DNA from: Poindextera sp963719975
GTDB lineage: Bacteria > Pseudomonadota > Alphaproteobacteria > Caulobacterales > Caulobacteraceae
Direction: 5' to 3'
Assembly (NCBI GenBank): GCA_963719975.1
Contig: CAVRED010000007.1
Location: 186,001-250,000, forward strand
DNA: 64,000 bases
Both the position numbers and the translations under genes were made by a program. Positions 21,025 through 30,442 of this stretch are shown here, piece by piece (the stretch's first letter is position 1; every line of letters starts with the position of its first letter). Under the pieces are notes generated by a model, which saw only the letters and a list, made by a program, of their open reading frames with translations, was not told where the DNA came from and made no database searches.

Positions 21025-21269
21025 GCGCCCACCTCCAAACTTGCAAGCCCGGGACCATAGCCCAGGTCTCCTGACACCAGTTGGCGCCATGCTCGCCGGG
21101 GCGCGCGAAAGATTGACTTTCGACGGCCTCGTCGCCATACACCCGGCCTTTCCGCGTCCGGCTCAAAGGCCAGGCGTGGATGATGACGGGTGATGCGTGC
21201 GCCGCCGTTGAGATCGCCAGGCCGCTCGAGGCCGGGCCGGACCGCATCGAGTTGAAAGAGAACGACAAG

Positions 21270-21887
21270 ATGTCGAAGCGCCAATCGGCGAAGTACAAGA
21301 TCGACCGCAGGATGGGCGAGAACATCTGGGGTCGCCCGAAGTCCCCGGTCAACCAACGCTCCTACGGCCCCGGCCAGCACGGCCAGCGTCGCCGCCAGAA
21401 GATCTCCGACTTTGGCCTGCAGCTGCGCGCCAAGCAGAAGCTGAAGGGCTACTACGGCAACCTCACGGAAAAGCAGTTCGCTCGCACCTATGAGGACGCG
21501 GCCAAGAAGCGCGGCAACACCGCCGAGACGCTGATCGCGCTCCTGGAGAGCCGCTTGGACGCGGTGGTCTATCGCGCCAAGTTCGTGCCGACCGTGTTCG
21601 CCGCCCGCCAGTTCGTGAACCACGGGCATGTGCTGGTGAACGGCAAGCGCGTGAACATCGCCTCGTATCGCGTGAAGCCCGGCGACGTCATCTCGGTGCG
21701 CGAGCGCTCGCGCAACATGGCGCTGGTGCTGGAAGCCATCCAATCGCCCGAGCGGGACGTTCCCGACTACCTCGAGGTGGACGGCAAGGGCCTGTCGGCG
21801 AAGTTCATCCGCGCGCCGGAGCTGGCCGAGGTGCCCTATCCGGTGAAGATGGAACCGAACCTGATCGTCGAGTTCTACGCCTCGTAA
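21270..21887 (+). CDS. rpsD: 30S ribosomal protein S4
   Basis: 205 residues, intact. The start is ATG 21270 (MSKRQSAKYKIDRRMGENIW); the frame extends further upstream but that extension is not S4-like. S4 nucleates 30S assembly on 16S rRNA. The S4 domain is seen in SRLDAVVYRAKFVPTVFAAR, QFVNHGHVLVNGKRVNIASY and RVKPGDVISVRERS. It lacks the four N-terminal zinc-binding cysteines, so it is the zinc-free form usual for alphaproteobacteria. As in many alphaproteobacteria it stands alone outside the large ribosomal operons. Confidence 0.97.
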   Translation: MSKRQSAKYKIDRRMGENIWGRPKSPVNQRSYGPGQHGQRRRQKISDFGLQLRAKQKLKGYYGNLTEKQFARTYEDAAKKRGNTAETLIALLESRLDAVVYRAKFVPTVFAARQFVNHGHVLVNGKRVNIASYRVKPGDVISVRERSRNMALVLEAIQSPERDVPDYLEVDGKGLSAKFIRAPELAEVPYPVKMEPNLIVEFYAS

Positions 21888-21952
21888 CCTCGACTCGGCC
21901 GTCCCGTACGCTCGATCATCCGCGCCCTAGGGCAGGCGGCGCGCCGGGGGCG

Positions 21953-23068
21953 CTACGGCGGATCCGGTCGGAGCGCGCGCACGGCGGCTGCGAACAGTGC
22001 GAAGGTCGCGACCTCGGCCTCGCTGTCCTGATGCTCCAGCCACAGGCTCTGGATGGCGACGACCACCTGCTCGGCCGGATTGACGTAGATGTACTGGCCG
22101 TAGGCGCCGATCGCCAAGAAGGCGCCGGCGTGGATGCCGGTCGGCGCGTGCGGCAGCGCCCACCATTGGTAGCCGTATCCTGCGGGGGAGCGGGGCATGA
22201 GCCGGCCGAAGCCCGTTGGCGCGCTGTCGGGCTGGCCGGCGAGTTCGCGCCAGCCGGGTGGGAGGACGCGTCGGCCGTCGAACGCTACGCCGTCCTCCAG
22301 CACCAGTTGACCGAAGCGGCCGACGTCGCGCAGGCGCGCGCTGACGCCAGCCCCACCCAGCTCCATGCCGCCCTCTGCCTCCAACGCCCAGTACCCGTCG
22401 GCTTCCATGCCGGCCGGCCCCCAGATCATCTCTGCGCAATAGTCGGCCAGGGGCCGGCCCGTGGCGGCGGCGACCACCGCGCCAAGCACGCAGCTCTCGA
22501 CGGTCGAATAGTTGAAGATGGCGCCTTGCGGATGCGCGCGCGGCAGGGCGCATGCCAGATCCAGGATTGAGCCGGGCCGCCGGTCCGCAAGAGTCTGGTC
22601 CAGGCGCGCGACGTCGGGTCCGTCGTCCAGCTCGCGCCAGTCCACGCCCGAGCACATCCGCATGACATTGCGGACCGTGACGCCCTCATAGGCCGAGCCG
22701 CGCAGTCGCGGCAGATAGAGGTCGCAGCGGTCGTCCAGGTTGCCGATCGCGCCATCGTGCAGCGCGGCGCCAACGAGCGTCGCGGTCATCGATTTCGCGG
22801 TCGAATAGCTGGTCTGACGCCGCCGCGGGCCGCTGCCCATGCCGTAGCGCTCCAGCGCGATCTCGCCGCCCTTCAGGATAAGGAGCCCGGCCGTGAGGCA
22901 GCCGGCCATGTAGTCGCTGACGCCGAGGCGGACGTCGCCGACCTCGATGGTCAGATCCGCGAGCGAACGGGCGTGCGGCGGCAGCGGCCGCACCGCGTCG
23001 CCGCGCCGGATGACTCGGTGCGGCCAGTTGCCGAAGGTCACCGTTTGGTTGTCGAGCGCCGTGTCCAT
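21953..23068 (-). CDS. serine hydrolase, class C beta-lactamase fold (second copy)
   Basis: I start at ATG 23068 (MDTALDNQTV), which has a GAGGGGAGAG Shine-Dalgarno; the frame is open to 23128. It has 371 residues and no signal peptide. The SxxK motif is S89-T-A-K92, followed by Y187-S-T189 and a later GIHAGAFLAIGAYGQY segment supplying the HxG-like motif. It is only distantly similar to the hydrolase at 6412. It is probably an esterase or peptidase. The motif MCSGVDWRELDDG is typical of the 6-aminohexanoate-dimer-hydrolase-like branch. The gene is intact and convergent with rpsD. Confidence 0.83.
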   Translation of the reverse strand: MDTALDNQTVTFGNWPHRVIRRGDAVRPLPPHARSLADLTIEVGDVRLGVSDYMAGCLTAGLLILKGGEIALERYGMGSGPRRRQTSYSTAKSMTATLVGAALHDGAIGNLDDRCDLYLPRLRGSAYEGVTVRNVMRMCSGVDWRELDDGPDVARLDQTLADRRPGSILDLACALPRAHPQGAIFNYSTVESCVLGAVVAAATGRPLADYCAEMIWGPAGMEADGYWALEAEGGMELGGAGVSARLRDVGRFGQLVLEDGVAFDGRRVLPPGWRELAGQPDSAPTGFGRLMPRSPAGYGYQWWALPHAPTGIHAGAFLAIGAYGQYIYVNPAEQVVVAIQSLWLEHQDSEAEVATFALFAAAVRALRPDPP

Positions 23069-23489
23069 GATGTTCGCAGCTCTCCCCTCGAAAGGGCGTG
23101 AGATCGCCCGGGGTGGGAGCGCTTGCAAAGCAAGTTAAGTTGGTTTGTAGTGGCCTCGTGGCGCTGGCGCGCTCGCGCCCCGCCGCCTTCCTCGAATTCG
23201 AACGGCCAGGCGTTCGCGAATGCGCTTTACGTCGAAAGCGGACACTGCCACGCGGCTGGAGAGCGACCTTCGCGCAGCCTACCAAACCCTCGGCCGTGCG
23301 ATCAGCGCCTGGGCGCGGCCGCCGGCTTGAACAAACGTCGAGCCTCAGCCGTGACGGAGCGCCCGATCCGTGCTCTCATGCGCCGAGCATGAACCGCTTC
23401 GGCCTGTCAGCGAATCGTCTGAAGAAGGGCCTTCATGCGTTTGACGGCGAGTCGATGACGTTACACTGAACTCAGGGGGAGCCAAGGCT
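23069..23489. other. 421-bp intergenic region, no gene found
   Basis: This lies between the divergent starts of the serine hydrolase and the DUF805 gene, so it should hold both promoters. Several overlapping frames exist, but none has a convincing start, codon pattern or family motif. The only clear signal is GGGGGAG at about 23475-23481 before the DUF805 ATG. Confidence 0.6.
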
Positions 23490-23825
23490 ATGGACTTCAA
23501 TCTATACCTCGATCCGATCACCAAGCACTACTTCGACTTCAACGGTGTTACTGGACGCAGGGCGTTCTGGATGTTCGTTCTGTTCAATTTCATAATTGCG
23601 GTGGTGCTGGACATTGTCCTTGGCCTCGTTCACTTGCAGGCCTTCGCGAGCCTCTATTCCCTCGCGGTGCTGCTGCCCAGCCTCGGCATAGCGGTCCGAC
23701 GCTTGCACGACATCGGAAAGAGCGGTTGGTGGTTGCTGGTGGCCTTGGTGCCGCTGCTCGGCGCGATTTACCTCATCTATCTCTACTGCCAGCCAACCAC
23801 GACGCCCTACGGCGCGGCAGCCTAA
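23490..23825 (+). CDS. DUF805 family inner-membrane protein
   Basis: Intact, 111 residues. Three to four hydrophobic helices (WMFVLFNFIIAVVLDIVLG, LYSLAVLLPSLGIAV, WWLLVALVPLLGAIYLIYLY) surround the DUF805 signature RRLHDIGKSGWW. The N-terminal FDFNGVTGRRAFW is also family-typical. DUF805 proteins (YhaH/YhaI in E. coli) have no defined biochemical role. The preceding GGGGGAG gives a good ribosome site. Confidence 0.9.
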   Translation: MDFNLYLDPITKHYFDFNGVTGRRAFWMFVLFNFIIAVVLDIVLGLVHLQAFASLYSLAVLLPSLGIAVRRLHDIGKSGWWLLVALVPLLGAIYLIYLYCQPTTTPYGAAA

Positions 23826-24010
23826 GCCAGGTCGAGACACCGCGCCTCGGCGTCTCGGCGTTGGCCGCTCGCGTCTTGGCGTGGTTCGCTCTGGGCCGAC
23901 TGGATCGTCAACGCCCGTAGACCGGCGTTGACGGCCAGCGGCGTCCGCAGCCTTTCCGGACGGCCCTGGACCCCCTAACTCTGCGCTGCACGGGGCAGAG
24001 CGCTCAAGTC

Positions 24011-24949
24011 ATGGCGTGGAGCATCAAGGACATTCCGGACCAGTCGGGGCGCGTGGCGATCGTCACCGGCGCCAACACCGGGCTGGGCTACGAAACGGCG
24101 CTTGCCCTGGCCGGAGCCGGGGCGGAGGTCGTTGTCGCGGCGCGCAACGCCGAGAAGGGCGCCGCAGCGGTCGCGCGCATCCGCGCCGCGCATCCCGCCG
24201 CCCGGGTCAGCCTGACGCGGGTCGATCTCGCCAGCCTCGCCGATGTGGCCGCCTTCGCCGACGCCATGGCGGCGTCACACCGAAAGCTCGACATTCTGAT
24301 CAACAACGCCGGTGTCATGGCGCCGCCGATCCGGCCGGAGACCCTCGACGGCTTCGAACTCCAGTTCGGCGTCAACTACCTCGCCCACTTTGCACTCACC
24401 GCCCGCCTCCTGTCGTTGCTTCGAGCGGCAAGCGCGCCGCGCGTGGTCAACCTGTCGAGCGGCGTGCACCACATAGGGCGGATCCACTTTGACGACCTGC
24501 AGTGGACCCGGCGCTATCGCCCTGTTGCGGCCTACGCTCAAAGCAAGCTCGCCATGCTGATGTTCGCCTTCGAGCTGCAGAGGCGTAGCGACGAGGGCGG
24601 TTGGGGCCCGACGAGCAACGCCGCCCATCCCGGCTATGCGCGCACCGATCTGATCGCCAGCGGTCCGGGCGCGGATGCGTTCAGCACGCGCGTGGGCGAG
24701 ATCCTGATCGCGCCTTGGGCCAGCCAGTCCGCTGCCGCCGGCGCCTTGCCCCAGCTCTATGCGGCCACCTCGCCGGACGCGGTCGGCGGCGCCTACTACG
24801 GCCCTGACGGCTTCCTCGAGATGAAGGGGGCGCCGACCACCGCCTGGGTCAGCGCCCGCGCGCGAGACGCCGAGGCCGCGGCGCGGCTCTGGCGCCTGTC
24901 CGAGGTGCTGGCGGGCGTGAGCTTCCCGAGCCCGGCGAACGCCGATTGA
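24011..24949 (+). CDS. short-chain dehydrogenase/reductase, retinol-dehydrogenase-like
   Basis: Intact, 312 residues. The cofactor motif TGANTGLG sits at residues 19-26, with NNAG near 97-100 and the catalytic serine in NLSSGVHHIG. The YAQSK motif supplies Tyr and Lys. The longer C-terminus and the IPDQSGRVAIVTGANTGLGY opening match the RDH/WW-oxidoreductase branch, which reduces or oxidises lipophilic alcohols and ketones with NADP. The substrate is unknown. It ends 14 bases from the stop of the convergent DUF2269 gene. Confidence 0.88.
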   Translation: MAWSIKDIPDQSGRVAIVTGANTGLGYETALALAGAGAEVVVAARNAEKGAAAVARIRAAHPAARVSLTRVDLASLADVAAFADAMAASHRKLDILINNAGVMAPPIRPETLDGFELQFGVNYLAHFALTARLLSLLRAASAPRVVNLSSGVHHIGRIHFDDLQWTRRYRPVAAYAQSKLAMLMFAFELQRRSDEGGWGPTSNAAHPGYARTDLIASGPGADAFSTRVGEILIAPWASQSAAAGALPQLYAATSPDAVGGAYYGPDGFLEMKGAPTTAWVSARARDAEAAARLWRLSEVLAGVSFPSPANAD

Positions 24950-24963
24950 CACCCCGCATTCGG

Positions 24964-25434
24964 TCAGAGGCTGGGTTTGGCGACCATCAGCCAGATGATG
25001 GCCAGCACCGCGGCGAAGGCGGGGAAGCCGAAGGCGAACCAGATCCGGTAGAGCCGGTGATAGGCGGCGGAAGCGGCTCCCCCGCGGCGGCCGCGGCGCG
25101 CGCGAGGTCACGCATGCGCAGCTGCATCCAGACCACCGGCAGCCAGAAGACGCCGGCGAAGACGTAGAGCGCGAGACTGAGCAGGATCCACGCCTGTGTC
25201 AGCGGCTGGCCCTCGAGCGCGGCCAGCGCGACGCCGGTGATCGGCTGCAGCACGATGGCCGTCGCGGTGAACAGGACATCGGCGACGACCACCACGCCCG
25301 GCGGTATGGGCGATGAGCCGGGCGTCGCGCGTGCGGTCGGCCATCACCATGAAGAAGGCGATGCCGACGCCGGTTCCGAGCAGCACGGTGGCGCCGATCA
25401 CGTGCAGCGTCTTGATGAGGATGATGAGGCTCAT
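24964..25434 (-). CDS. DUF2269 family integral membrane protein
   Basis: Starts at ATG 25434, sharing one base with the upstream stop (TGATG). It opens with SLIILIKTLHVIGATVLLGTG, GIAFFMVMADRTRDARLIAH, then VADVLFTATAIVLQPITGVA, YVFAGVFWLPVVWMQLRMRD and a last helix FPAFAAVLAIIWLMVAKPSL. Four helices and about 155 residues fit DUF2269. Frame breaks near 25300 and 25060 are bridged here. Tight coupling to the NAD-binding/DoxX-like gene is a common pairing; the role is unknown. Confidence 0.78.
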
Positions 25435-26729
25435 CAGCGTTCGCTCATCACCGCCAGCATGACGAGCGCGAGCACGGCGGCTGGGACGGTCTTGACCAGC
25501 GGCCCCAGCGGGTCGGCCCAGAGCTCTGGCCTGACGATGGTCGCGCTGGCGAGATAGGCGACGGTCACCGCAATCATGCCTTTCAGCGCGGTCGGCGCGG
25601 TGCGGCGGAACAAGGCGAGGGCGGCGAGGCCGATGTCGAGCACGCCGCCAACGACGACGGCGGCGTGCGCGAGGGGCGGCGACAGCGACGGCGCGAGCAG
25701 GGCGGCCGCATGCTGGCGGCCGACGGTCAGGCCGACGACGCCCGAGGCCAGCCAGAACCCGATCAGGGCGGCCAGGCCAACGGGTTTGAGGAAGTAGAGC
25801 CTGGCGAACCAGCGTTCCTGCACGCCCGAGGGCCAGCCGGCCAACATCTCGCTCAGGGATGTTCGGCGTAAAGCCGAGCGCCGCCTCCGCCGTCGCGCCG
25901 CCGGCCTCGACGCCGGCGGCGAGCTGGGCGAGCGAGGTCGAGCGCATCGGGCTGCGCCAGCCGAAGACGGCGAGGATGTCGGCGGCAAGGGCGGCAAGGC
26001 GGCCGGCCAGGGCCGGCAGCGCGAGCACCGGCGCCGGCGCAAGGCCGAGCCATGCGCGCAGCGCCACGAGGACATCGCGCCAGCCGCGTCGCTTCCGCGG
26101 CGGCCAGGTCGACCACGATCCGCGCCGCCGCGCCTGGGCGAAGGCAGCGGGCGACGGCCTCGGCGACATCCTCGGCCGAGACCACCTGCACCACGCGGTC
26201 GGGATAGAGCGCTGGGATGAAGCCTGGAAACGCGGCCAGCCCGCGCAGCAGGGCGCTGCCCCCGTAGGCCGCCGGGGCGAGCACGAGGGCGGGTCTCAGG
26301 ATCACCCAGTCGAGGTCGGTGGCCGCGAGCAGGGCTTCCGCCTCGCGTTTGGTCGTCGAGAAGCGCGTCTCGCTTCCGCCAAGGCCGGCGGCGGAAATGT
26401 GGACGACGCGGCGCACGCCCGCGGCCGCGCAGGCCTCCGCCAGCGCTCGGATCGCCTGCGACATGGACGGCGGCGAGGTCGTCGCGCGGACTGTCCTGCA
26501 GCGCGCCGGCGCAATTCACCACCGCATCGACGCCGACCAACAGATGCGCCCATCGGGCCGCCTCGCCCATTTGGCGCAGGTCGACCATCACCCAGGACGC
26601 ATAGGGCGCCCGCCGTGCGGCCACCGCGATATCGCGGCCGGCGCCCACGATCTGGCATCCCTCGCGGTGCAAGCGGGCCGTGACGTATCCGCCGATCAGC
26701 CCGTAGCCGCCGACGACCAGAACCCGCAT
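25434..26729 (-). CDS. NAD(P)-binding SDR-like protein with C-terminal DoxX-like membrane domain
   Basis: The N-terminus MRVLVVGGYGLIGGYVTARL is an atypical SDR nucleotide fold (GxxGxxG). It is followed by DAVVNCAGALQD, GVRRVVHISAAG and TDLDWVILRPALVLAP. From about residue 290 a membrane domain of four helices begins (FLKPVGLAALIGFWLASGVV, AHAAVVVGGVLDIGLAALAL, LKGMIAVTVAYLASATIV). This two-domain layout is known from SDR/DoxX-like proteins of unknown substrate. Breaks near 26465, 26095 and 25860 split the frame. It overlaps the DUF2269 gene by one base. Confidence 0.75.
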   Translation of the reverse strand: MRVLVVGGYGLIGGYVTARLHREGCQIVGAGRDIAVAARRAPYASWVMVDLRQMGEAARWAHLLVGVDAVVNCAGALQDSPRDDLAAVHVAGDPSAGGGLRGRGRAPRRPHFRRRPWRKRDALLDDQTRGGSPARGHRPRLGDPETRPRARPGGLRGQRPAARAGRVSRLHPSALSRPRGAGGLGRGCRRGRRPLPSPRRGGADRGRPGRRGSDAAGAMSSWRCAHGSALRRRRCSRCRPWPAALPPLPPTSSPSSAGAARCARPRSPSSPPASRPAARRRRRRSALRRTSLSEMLAGWPSGVQERWFARLYFLKPVGLAALIGFWLASGVVGLTVGRQHAAALLAPSLSPPLAHAAVVVGGVLDIGLAALALFRRTAPTALKGMIAVTVAYLASATIVRPELWADPLGPLVKTVPAAVLALVMLAVMSER

Positions 26730-26758
26730 CACCTTCCGCCCCCTCCCCGCGGAGCGCG

Positions 26759-27397
26759 CTAGGGGCGGTCAGCCAGCGCCGCCGCCTCCCATTCCTTGAA
26801 GTCGGGCGTCTCGAGCAGCGTTTCGGCATAGACGCCCGCGGGCCCCGAGTCGCCGAAGTCGCTCGGATGGATCCCGTAACTGCGCAACCGTGTCGCCACC
26901 GGCGTGAAGAAGGCGTCGGCGATCGACCAGGCGCCGAGCAGGAACGGCCCGCCCGCGCCGAACCGGGCGCGCAGATCGCTCCAGAGCGCGACGATGCGGC
27001 GGAGCTCCTCCGCGGTCATCTCGGAAAGGTCGGCCTTGGTCATGAGCCCAAGGTCCATCGGGCATTCGCCGCGTAAGGAGGGAAAGCCGGAGTGCATCTC
27101 GGCGCTCGCCGAGCGGGCGGCGGCGCGGGCGCCGGCGTCGGCCGGCCACAGCCTGGCCTCGGGAAACCGCTCGGCGAGGTATTCGCAGATCGAAAGCGTG
27201 TCCCAGACCGTGACATCGCCGTCCTTGAGCACGGGAACCAGCCCCGTTGGCGAGCCGGCCGCGCGCGCCTCGGCGCGGGTTTCCGGCCGGCGCTGGTGGA
27301 TGGACGTTTCGGTGAATGGCCGGCCGGTCCGCTTGAGCGCAATCCACGCGCGCAGCGACCAGGTCGACGTGAGCTTGTTGCCGATCAGAAGTTCCAT
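26759..27397 (-). CDS. glutathione S-transferase family protein
   Basis: 212 residues, intact, starting at ATG 27397 (MELLIGNKLTSTWSLRAWIA). The thioredoxin-like N-domain has the TSTWS serine near the helix start as likely catalytic residue and the cis-proline/SNAIL-type segment GLVPVLKDGDVTVWDTLSIC. The C-terminal helical domain includes FGAGGPFLLGAWSIADAFFT. It would conjugate or reduce substrates with glutathione in the cytosol. It is divergent from the first MFS gene. Confidence 0.9.
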   Translation of the reverse strand: MELLIGNKLTSTWSLRAWIALKRTGRPFTETSIHQRRPETRAEARAAGSPTGLVPVLKDGDVTVWDTLSICEYLAERFPEARLWPADAGARAAARSASAEMHSGFPSLRGECPMDLGLMTKADLSEMTAEELRRIVALWSDLRARFGAGGPFLLGAWSIADAFFTPVATRLRSYGIHPSDFGDSGPAGVYAETLLETPDFKEWEAAALADRP

Positions 27398-27516
27398 GGC
27401 CGCCTCCATGCTCGCCTGCCCACTTGGCGGCAAGGCAAAACCGGGGTCTAGTCCAGCGCAAAGCCAACGAAAAGCGCGTCGGTTGCGGCGCGAGAGTTCC
27501 AGGGGAAACGCCTCGC

Positions 27517-28875
27517 ATGACCGACGCCGCGCTGCCCGTCGACGCGCCCGCCAGCGCGCTGCCTCAAGCCGGCTGGCGGCGCTACGTGCTCGCGATGCTC
27601 ATGATCGCCTATACGTTGAGCTTCCTCGACCGGCAGATGCTGTCGATCCTGGTCGAGCCGATCGAGAAAGACCTGCACATCTCGGACTCCGCGATCGGCA
27701 TCCTGACCGGGCCGGTGTTCGTGATCTTCTACACCGTGCTCGGCATCCCGATCGCCTGGCTCGCCGACCGCTGGAGCCGGCCCGCCATCGTGGCGATCGC
27801 GCTGACGCTGTGGAGCGGATTCACCGCCCTTTGCGGCGCGGCCGGCGGCTTTGCATCGTTGGCCTTCGCGCGGCTTGGGGTCGGCTTCGGCGAGGCCGGC
27901 TGCAATCCCTCTTCCCATTCGCTGATCGCCGACATCAGCCGCCCAGACCAACGCGCTTCCGGCCTCTCGATCTATTCGCTGGGGGTGCCGATCGGGACGC
28001 TGCTTGGCCTGGCGCTTGGCGGCGTCATCGCCGACGTCGGCCCGCACGGCTGGCGCATCGCCTTCCTGGCGGCCGCGGTCCCCGGCCTGGTGCTGGCCAT
28101 CGTCATTGCGCTGACGATCAGGGAGCCGCGGCCTCCGCGCCCGCTCGTCGGGCCAAGCGCGCTCCAGTCTTTGATGCAGCCGTACCTGGACCTGGTCGAC
28201 ACGGTGAAGGCGCTCTCTGGCAAGCGCACGTTCTGGCTGATGGCGCTCGGTTCCGGCTTCTCGGCCTTCGTCGGTTACGCCCACCTCTTCTTCACCTCGT
28301 CCTTCTTCCTGCGCTGCCACGCCGCCGACGTCGCGGCCATCGCGGCGGGTTTCGGCCTGAAGTCGAAGAGCTTCCTCGGGCCGGCGCTCGGGCTCATGAC
28401 CGGCCTTGGCGGCATGACCGGGACGGTGATCGGCGGCTGGATCGCGGACCGCGCGGCCAGCCGCGACCGCCGCGCGTTCGCGACCGTTCCAGGCCTTGCC
28501 GCCGTGCTCGTGACCCCGCTCTATCTGCTTATCTTCACCACGCCGAACACGCTCCTGGCGATCGCGCTGACCTTCATTCCAGCCACGATTTCGACGATCT
28601 GGTACGGGGCTGTCTATTCGACGGCGCAAAGCGTGGTCGCGCCCCACAGACGGGCGACGGCGGCGGCGCTCTTGCTGCTGATCCTGAACCTGATCGGGCT
28701 CGGGTTCGGGCCGCCGTTCCTGGGCGCCGCCAGCGACTTCTACGCCAAGGCCGAGCATCTCGGGGCGGCCGAGGGCCTGCGTTGGGCGATGATCAGCGCC
28801 GGCGCCGTCAGCGTGGTCGCCGGCGGCTTCTTTCTCGCCGCGCGCGGACGCATGCAGGCGGATGTGGTGAGCTAA
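27517..28875 (+). CDS. MFS transporter, spinster-like type (copy 1)
   Basis: Starts at ATG 27517 (MTDAALPVDAP). The 452-residue protein has about 12 hydrophobic helices. Motif A appears as GIPIAWLADRWSRPAIVAIA; FGEAGCNPSSHSLIADISRP and GWRIAFLAAAVPGLVLA are shared with spinster-like MFS proteins common in Caulobacterales and sphingomonads. Substrates could be organic acids or lipids, but none is proven. It is intact and 63 bp ahead of a homologous transporter gene, suggesting an old tandem duplication. Confidence 0.88.
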   Translation: MTDAALPVDAPASALPQAGWRRYVLAMLMIAYTLSFLDRQMLSILVEPIEKDLHISDSAIGILTGPVFVIFYTVLGIPIAWLADRWSRPAIVAIALTLWSGFTALCGAAGGFASLAFARLGVGFGEAGCNPSSHSLIADISRPDQRASGLSIYSLGVPIGTLLGLALGGVIADVGPHGWRIAFLAAAVPGLVLAIVIALTIREPRPPRPLVGPSALQSLMQPYLDLVDTVKALSGKRTFWLMALGSGFSAFVGYAHLFFTSSFFLRCHAADVAAIAAGFGLKSKSFLGPALGLMTGLGGMTGTVIGGWIADRAASRDRRAFATVPGLAAVLVTPLYLLIFTTPNTLLAIALTFIPATISTIWYGAVYSTAQSVVAPHRRATAAALLLLILNLIGLGFGPPFLGAASDFYAKAEHLGAAEGLRWAMISAGAVSVVAGGFFLAARGRMQADVVS

Positions 28876-28938
28876 CGCCGCTGGGACAGCCGGCGCGCGC
28901 GCGGCTAGGGTGGATTCAGGCGCATCGCGGGAGGGATC

Positions 28939-30351
28939 ATGACCGACACGGTTCTCGAGCCTGAACTCGTAAGCGCGCCGCCGTTGCCCTTGTTTTCGCG
29001 GGCCTATTCGCGCTGGGTCGTGATCCTCCTGATGCTGGTCTACACGTCCAACTTCATCGATCGGACGATCGTCGGGACGCTGGGTCAGGCGATCAAGGTC
29101 GACATGAAGCTCAGCGACGCCCAGCTTGGCCTGCTCGGCGGCTTCGCCTTCGCCTTCCTCTACACCATCCTCGGCATCCCGATCGCGCGCCTGGCGGAGA
29201 AGCGCAGTCGCGTGACCATCATCTCGGTCTGCCTCGCGCTCTGGTCGGGCATGACCGCGCTGTGCGGCGCGGCGGCCAGCTTCCCGCTGCTGCTGCTCTG
29301 CCGCGTGGGCGTCGGCATCGGCGAGGCGGGCTGTTCGCCATCGGCCCAGTCGCTGATCGCCGACTACTACACGCCCGAGCGGCGGGCGACGGCGCTTTCG
29401 GCCTATTCCTTCGGCATCCCGCTGGGCGGCATGATCGGGGCGATCTCCGGCGGCCTCTTGGCGCAGAGCGTCGGCTGGCGCTGGGCGTTTGTGATCGTGG
29501 GCCTGCCCGGCATCCTGCTTGCGCTGCTCACCGCGACCTCGCTCAAGGAGCCGCCCCGCGGCTACTCTGAGCCGGTCAAGGCGGGCGATCCGACCCCGGC
29601 GCCCTCCCTCGTCGATGTGGCCAAACGCATGTGGAGCCGTCCCTCGTTCCGCCACATGACCGCAGGCGTGACGCTGGTCTCGTTCGCCGGATACGGCATC
29701 GGCCAGTTCGCCGCACCCTACTTCATCCGCCGTTTCGGCCTGAACTACGCCGAGGTCGGGATCATCTTCGGCACAATTGGCGGGATCTCGTCGGGCATCG
29801 GCACCCTGCTCGGCGGAGCGGTCGCCGACCGCCTCGGCAAGAGCGACTGGCGCTGGTACGCCTGGACGCCGGCCATCGGCGTCGCCATCGCCACCCCGAT
29901 CTACCTGTCGATCTACTTGAGCCCGAGCTGGATCGCCGCGGCCGCGATGCTCATCCTGCCTGGGATCTTCGGCTACACCTACCTCGGCCCGACCTGGGGG
30001 GTGCTGCACAACCTGATCGAGCCGCGCGCGCGAGCCACCGCCACGGCGCTGCTCTTCTTCGTGCTCAACATGATCGCCTTAGGCGGTGGGCCGGTCTTCA
30101 CCGGCGTCGTCATCGACCTGTTCGGCAAGTCCCTTTGGAAGAGCGTCGGCGCCGGCGACTTCATGACCGCCTGCCCGGGCGGGATCGCCGTGCACCACGC
30201 GATGGCGCACGTCTGTTCGACCACGCTGGCGCAGGCGACCCAATACGGCATCATCCTGACCATGGTCGCCTACGTCTGGGGCGCGCTGCACTACCTCCTG
30301 GCCTCGCGGACCATCCGCGCCGACATGGCTTCGGGGGCCGCCACGGCCTGA
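28939..30351 (+). CDS. MFS transporter, spinster-like type (copy 2)
   Basis: Intact, 470 residues. A GGGAGGG site precedes ATG 28939. Like its neighbour it has GIPIARLAEKRSRVTIISVC (motif A), GVGIGEAGCSPSAQSLIADY and GWRWAFVIVGLPGILLALL. It differs in a longer last loop with three cysteines (TACPGGIAVHHAMAHVCST). Similarity to copy 1 is recognisable but moderate, so substrates may differ. No dedicated regulator or catabolic enzyme is adjacent, so the cargo cannot be inferred. Confidence 0.88.
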   Translation: MTDTVLEPELVSAPPLPLFSRAYSRWVVILLMLVYTSNFIDRTIVGTLGQAIKVDMKLSDAQLGLLGGFAFAFLYTILGIPIARLAEKRSRVTIISVCLALWSGMTALCGAAASFPLLLLCRVGVGIGEAGCSPSAQSLIADYYTPERRATALSAYSFGIPLGGMIGAISGGLLAQSVGWRWAFVIVGLPGILLALLTATSLKEPPRGYSEPVKAGDPTPAPSLVDVAKRMWSRPSFRHMTAGVTLVSFAGYGIGQFAAPYFIRRFGLNYAEVGIIFGTIGGISSGIGTLLGGAVADRLGKSDWRWYAWTPAIGVAIATPIYLSIYLSPSWIAAAAMLILPGIFGYTYLGPTWGVLHNLIEPRARATATALLFFVLNMIALGGGPVFTGVVIDLFGKSLWKSVGAGDFMTACPGGIAVHHAMAHVCSTTLAQATQYGIILTMVAYVWGALHYLLASRTIRADMASGAATA

Positions 30352-30442
30352 TTCCTGGGTCCAACGCCCTGTCTCAGGGGGTGATCAAACGGGCCGGTCG
30401 GCGTAGCATCGAGTCGCCGATTGCCTTCGCGGAGGTTGACCG

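Noticed and set aside
23098..23469. A gene of about 120 codons in the 23.1-23.5 kb gap
   Set aside because: It starts inside a divergent promoter, has no motif and competes with other equally long frames in the same stretch.
27448..30009. A long minus-strand frame of about 850 codons opposite the MFS genes
   Set aside because: It is rich in Arg, Gly, Asp and Gln, has no motif, and mirrors two intact membrane transporter genes. Such frames are common in GC-rich DNA.
30367..30380. Terminator after the second MFS gene (CCCTG/CAGGG)
   Set aside because: The stem is only five base pairs with a three-base loop and no T-run, too weak to call.
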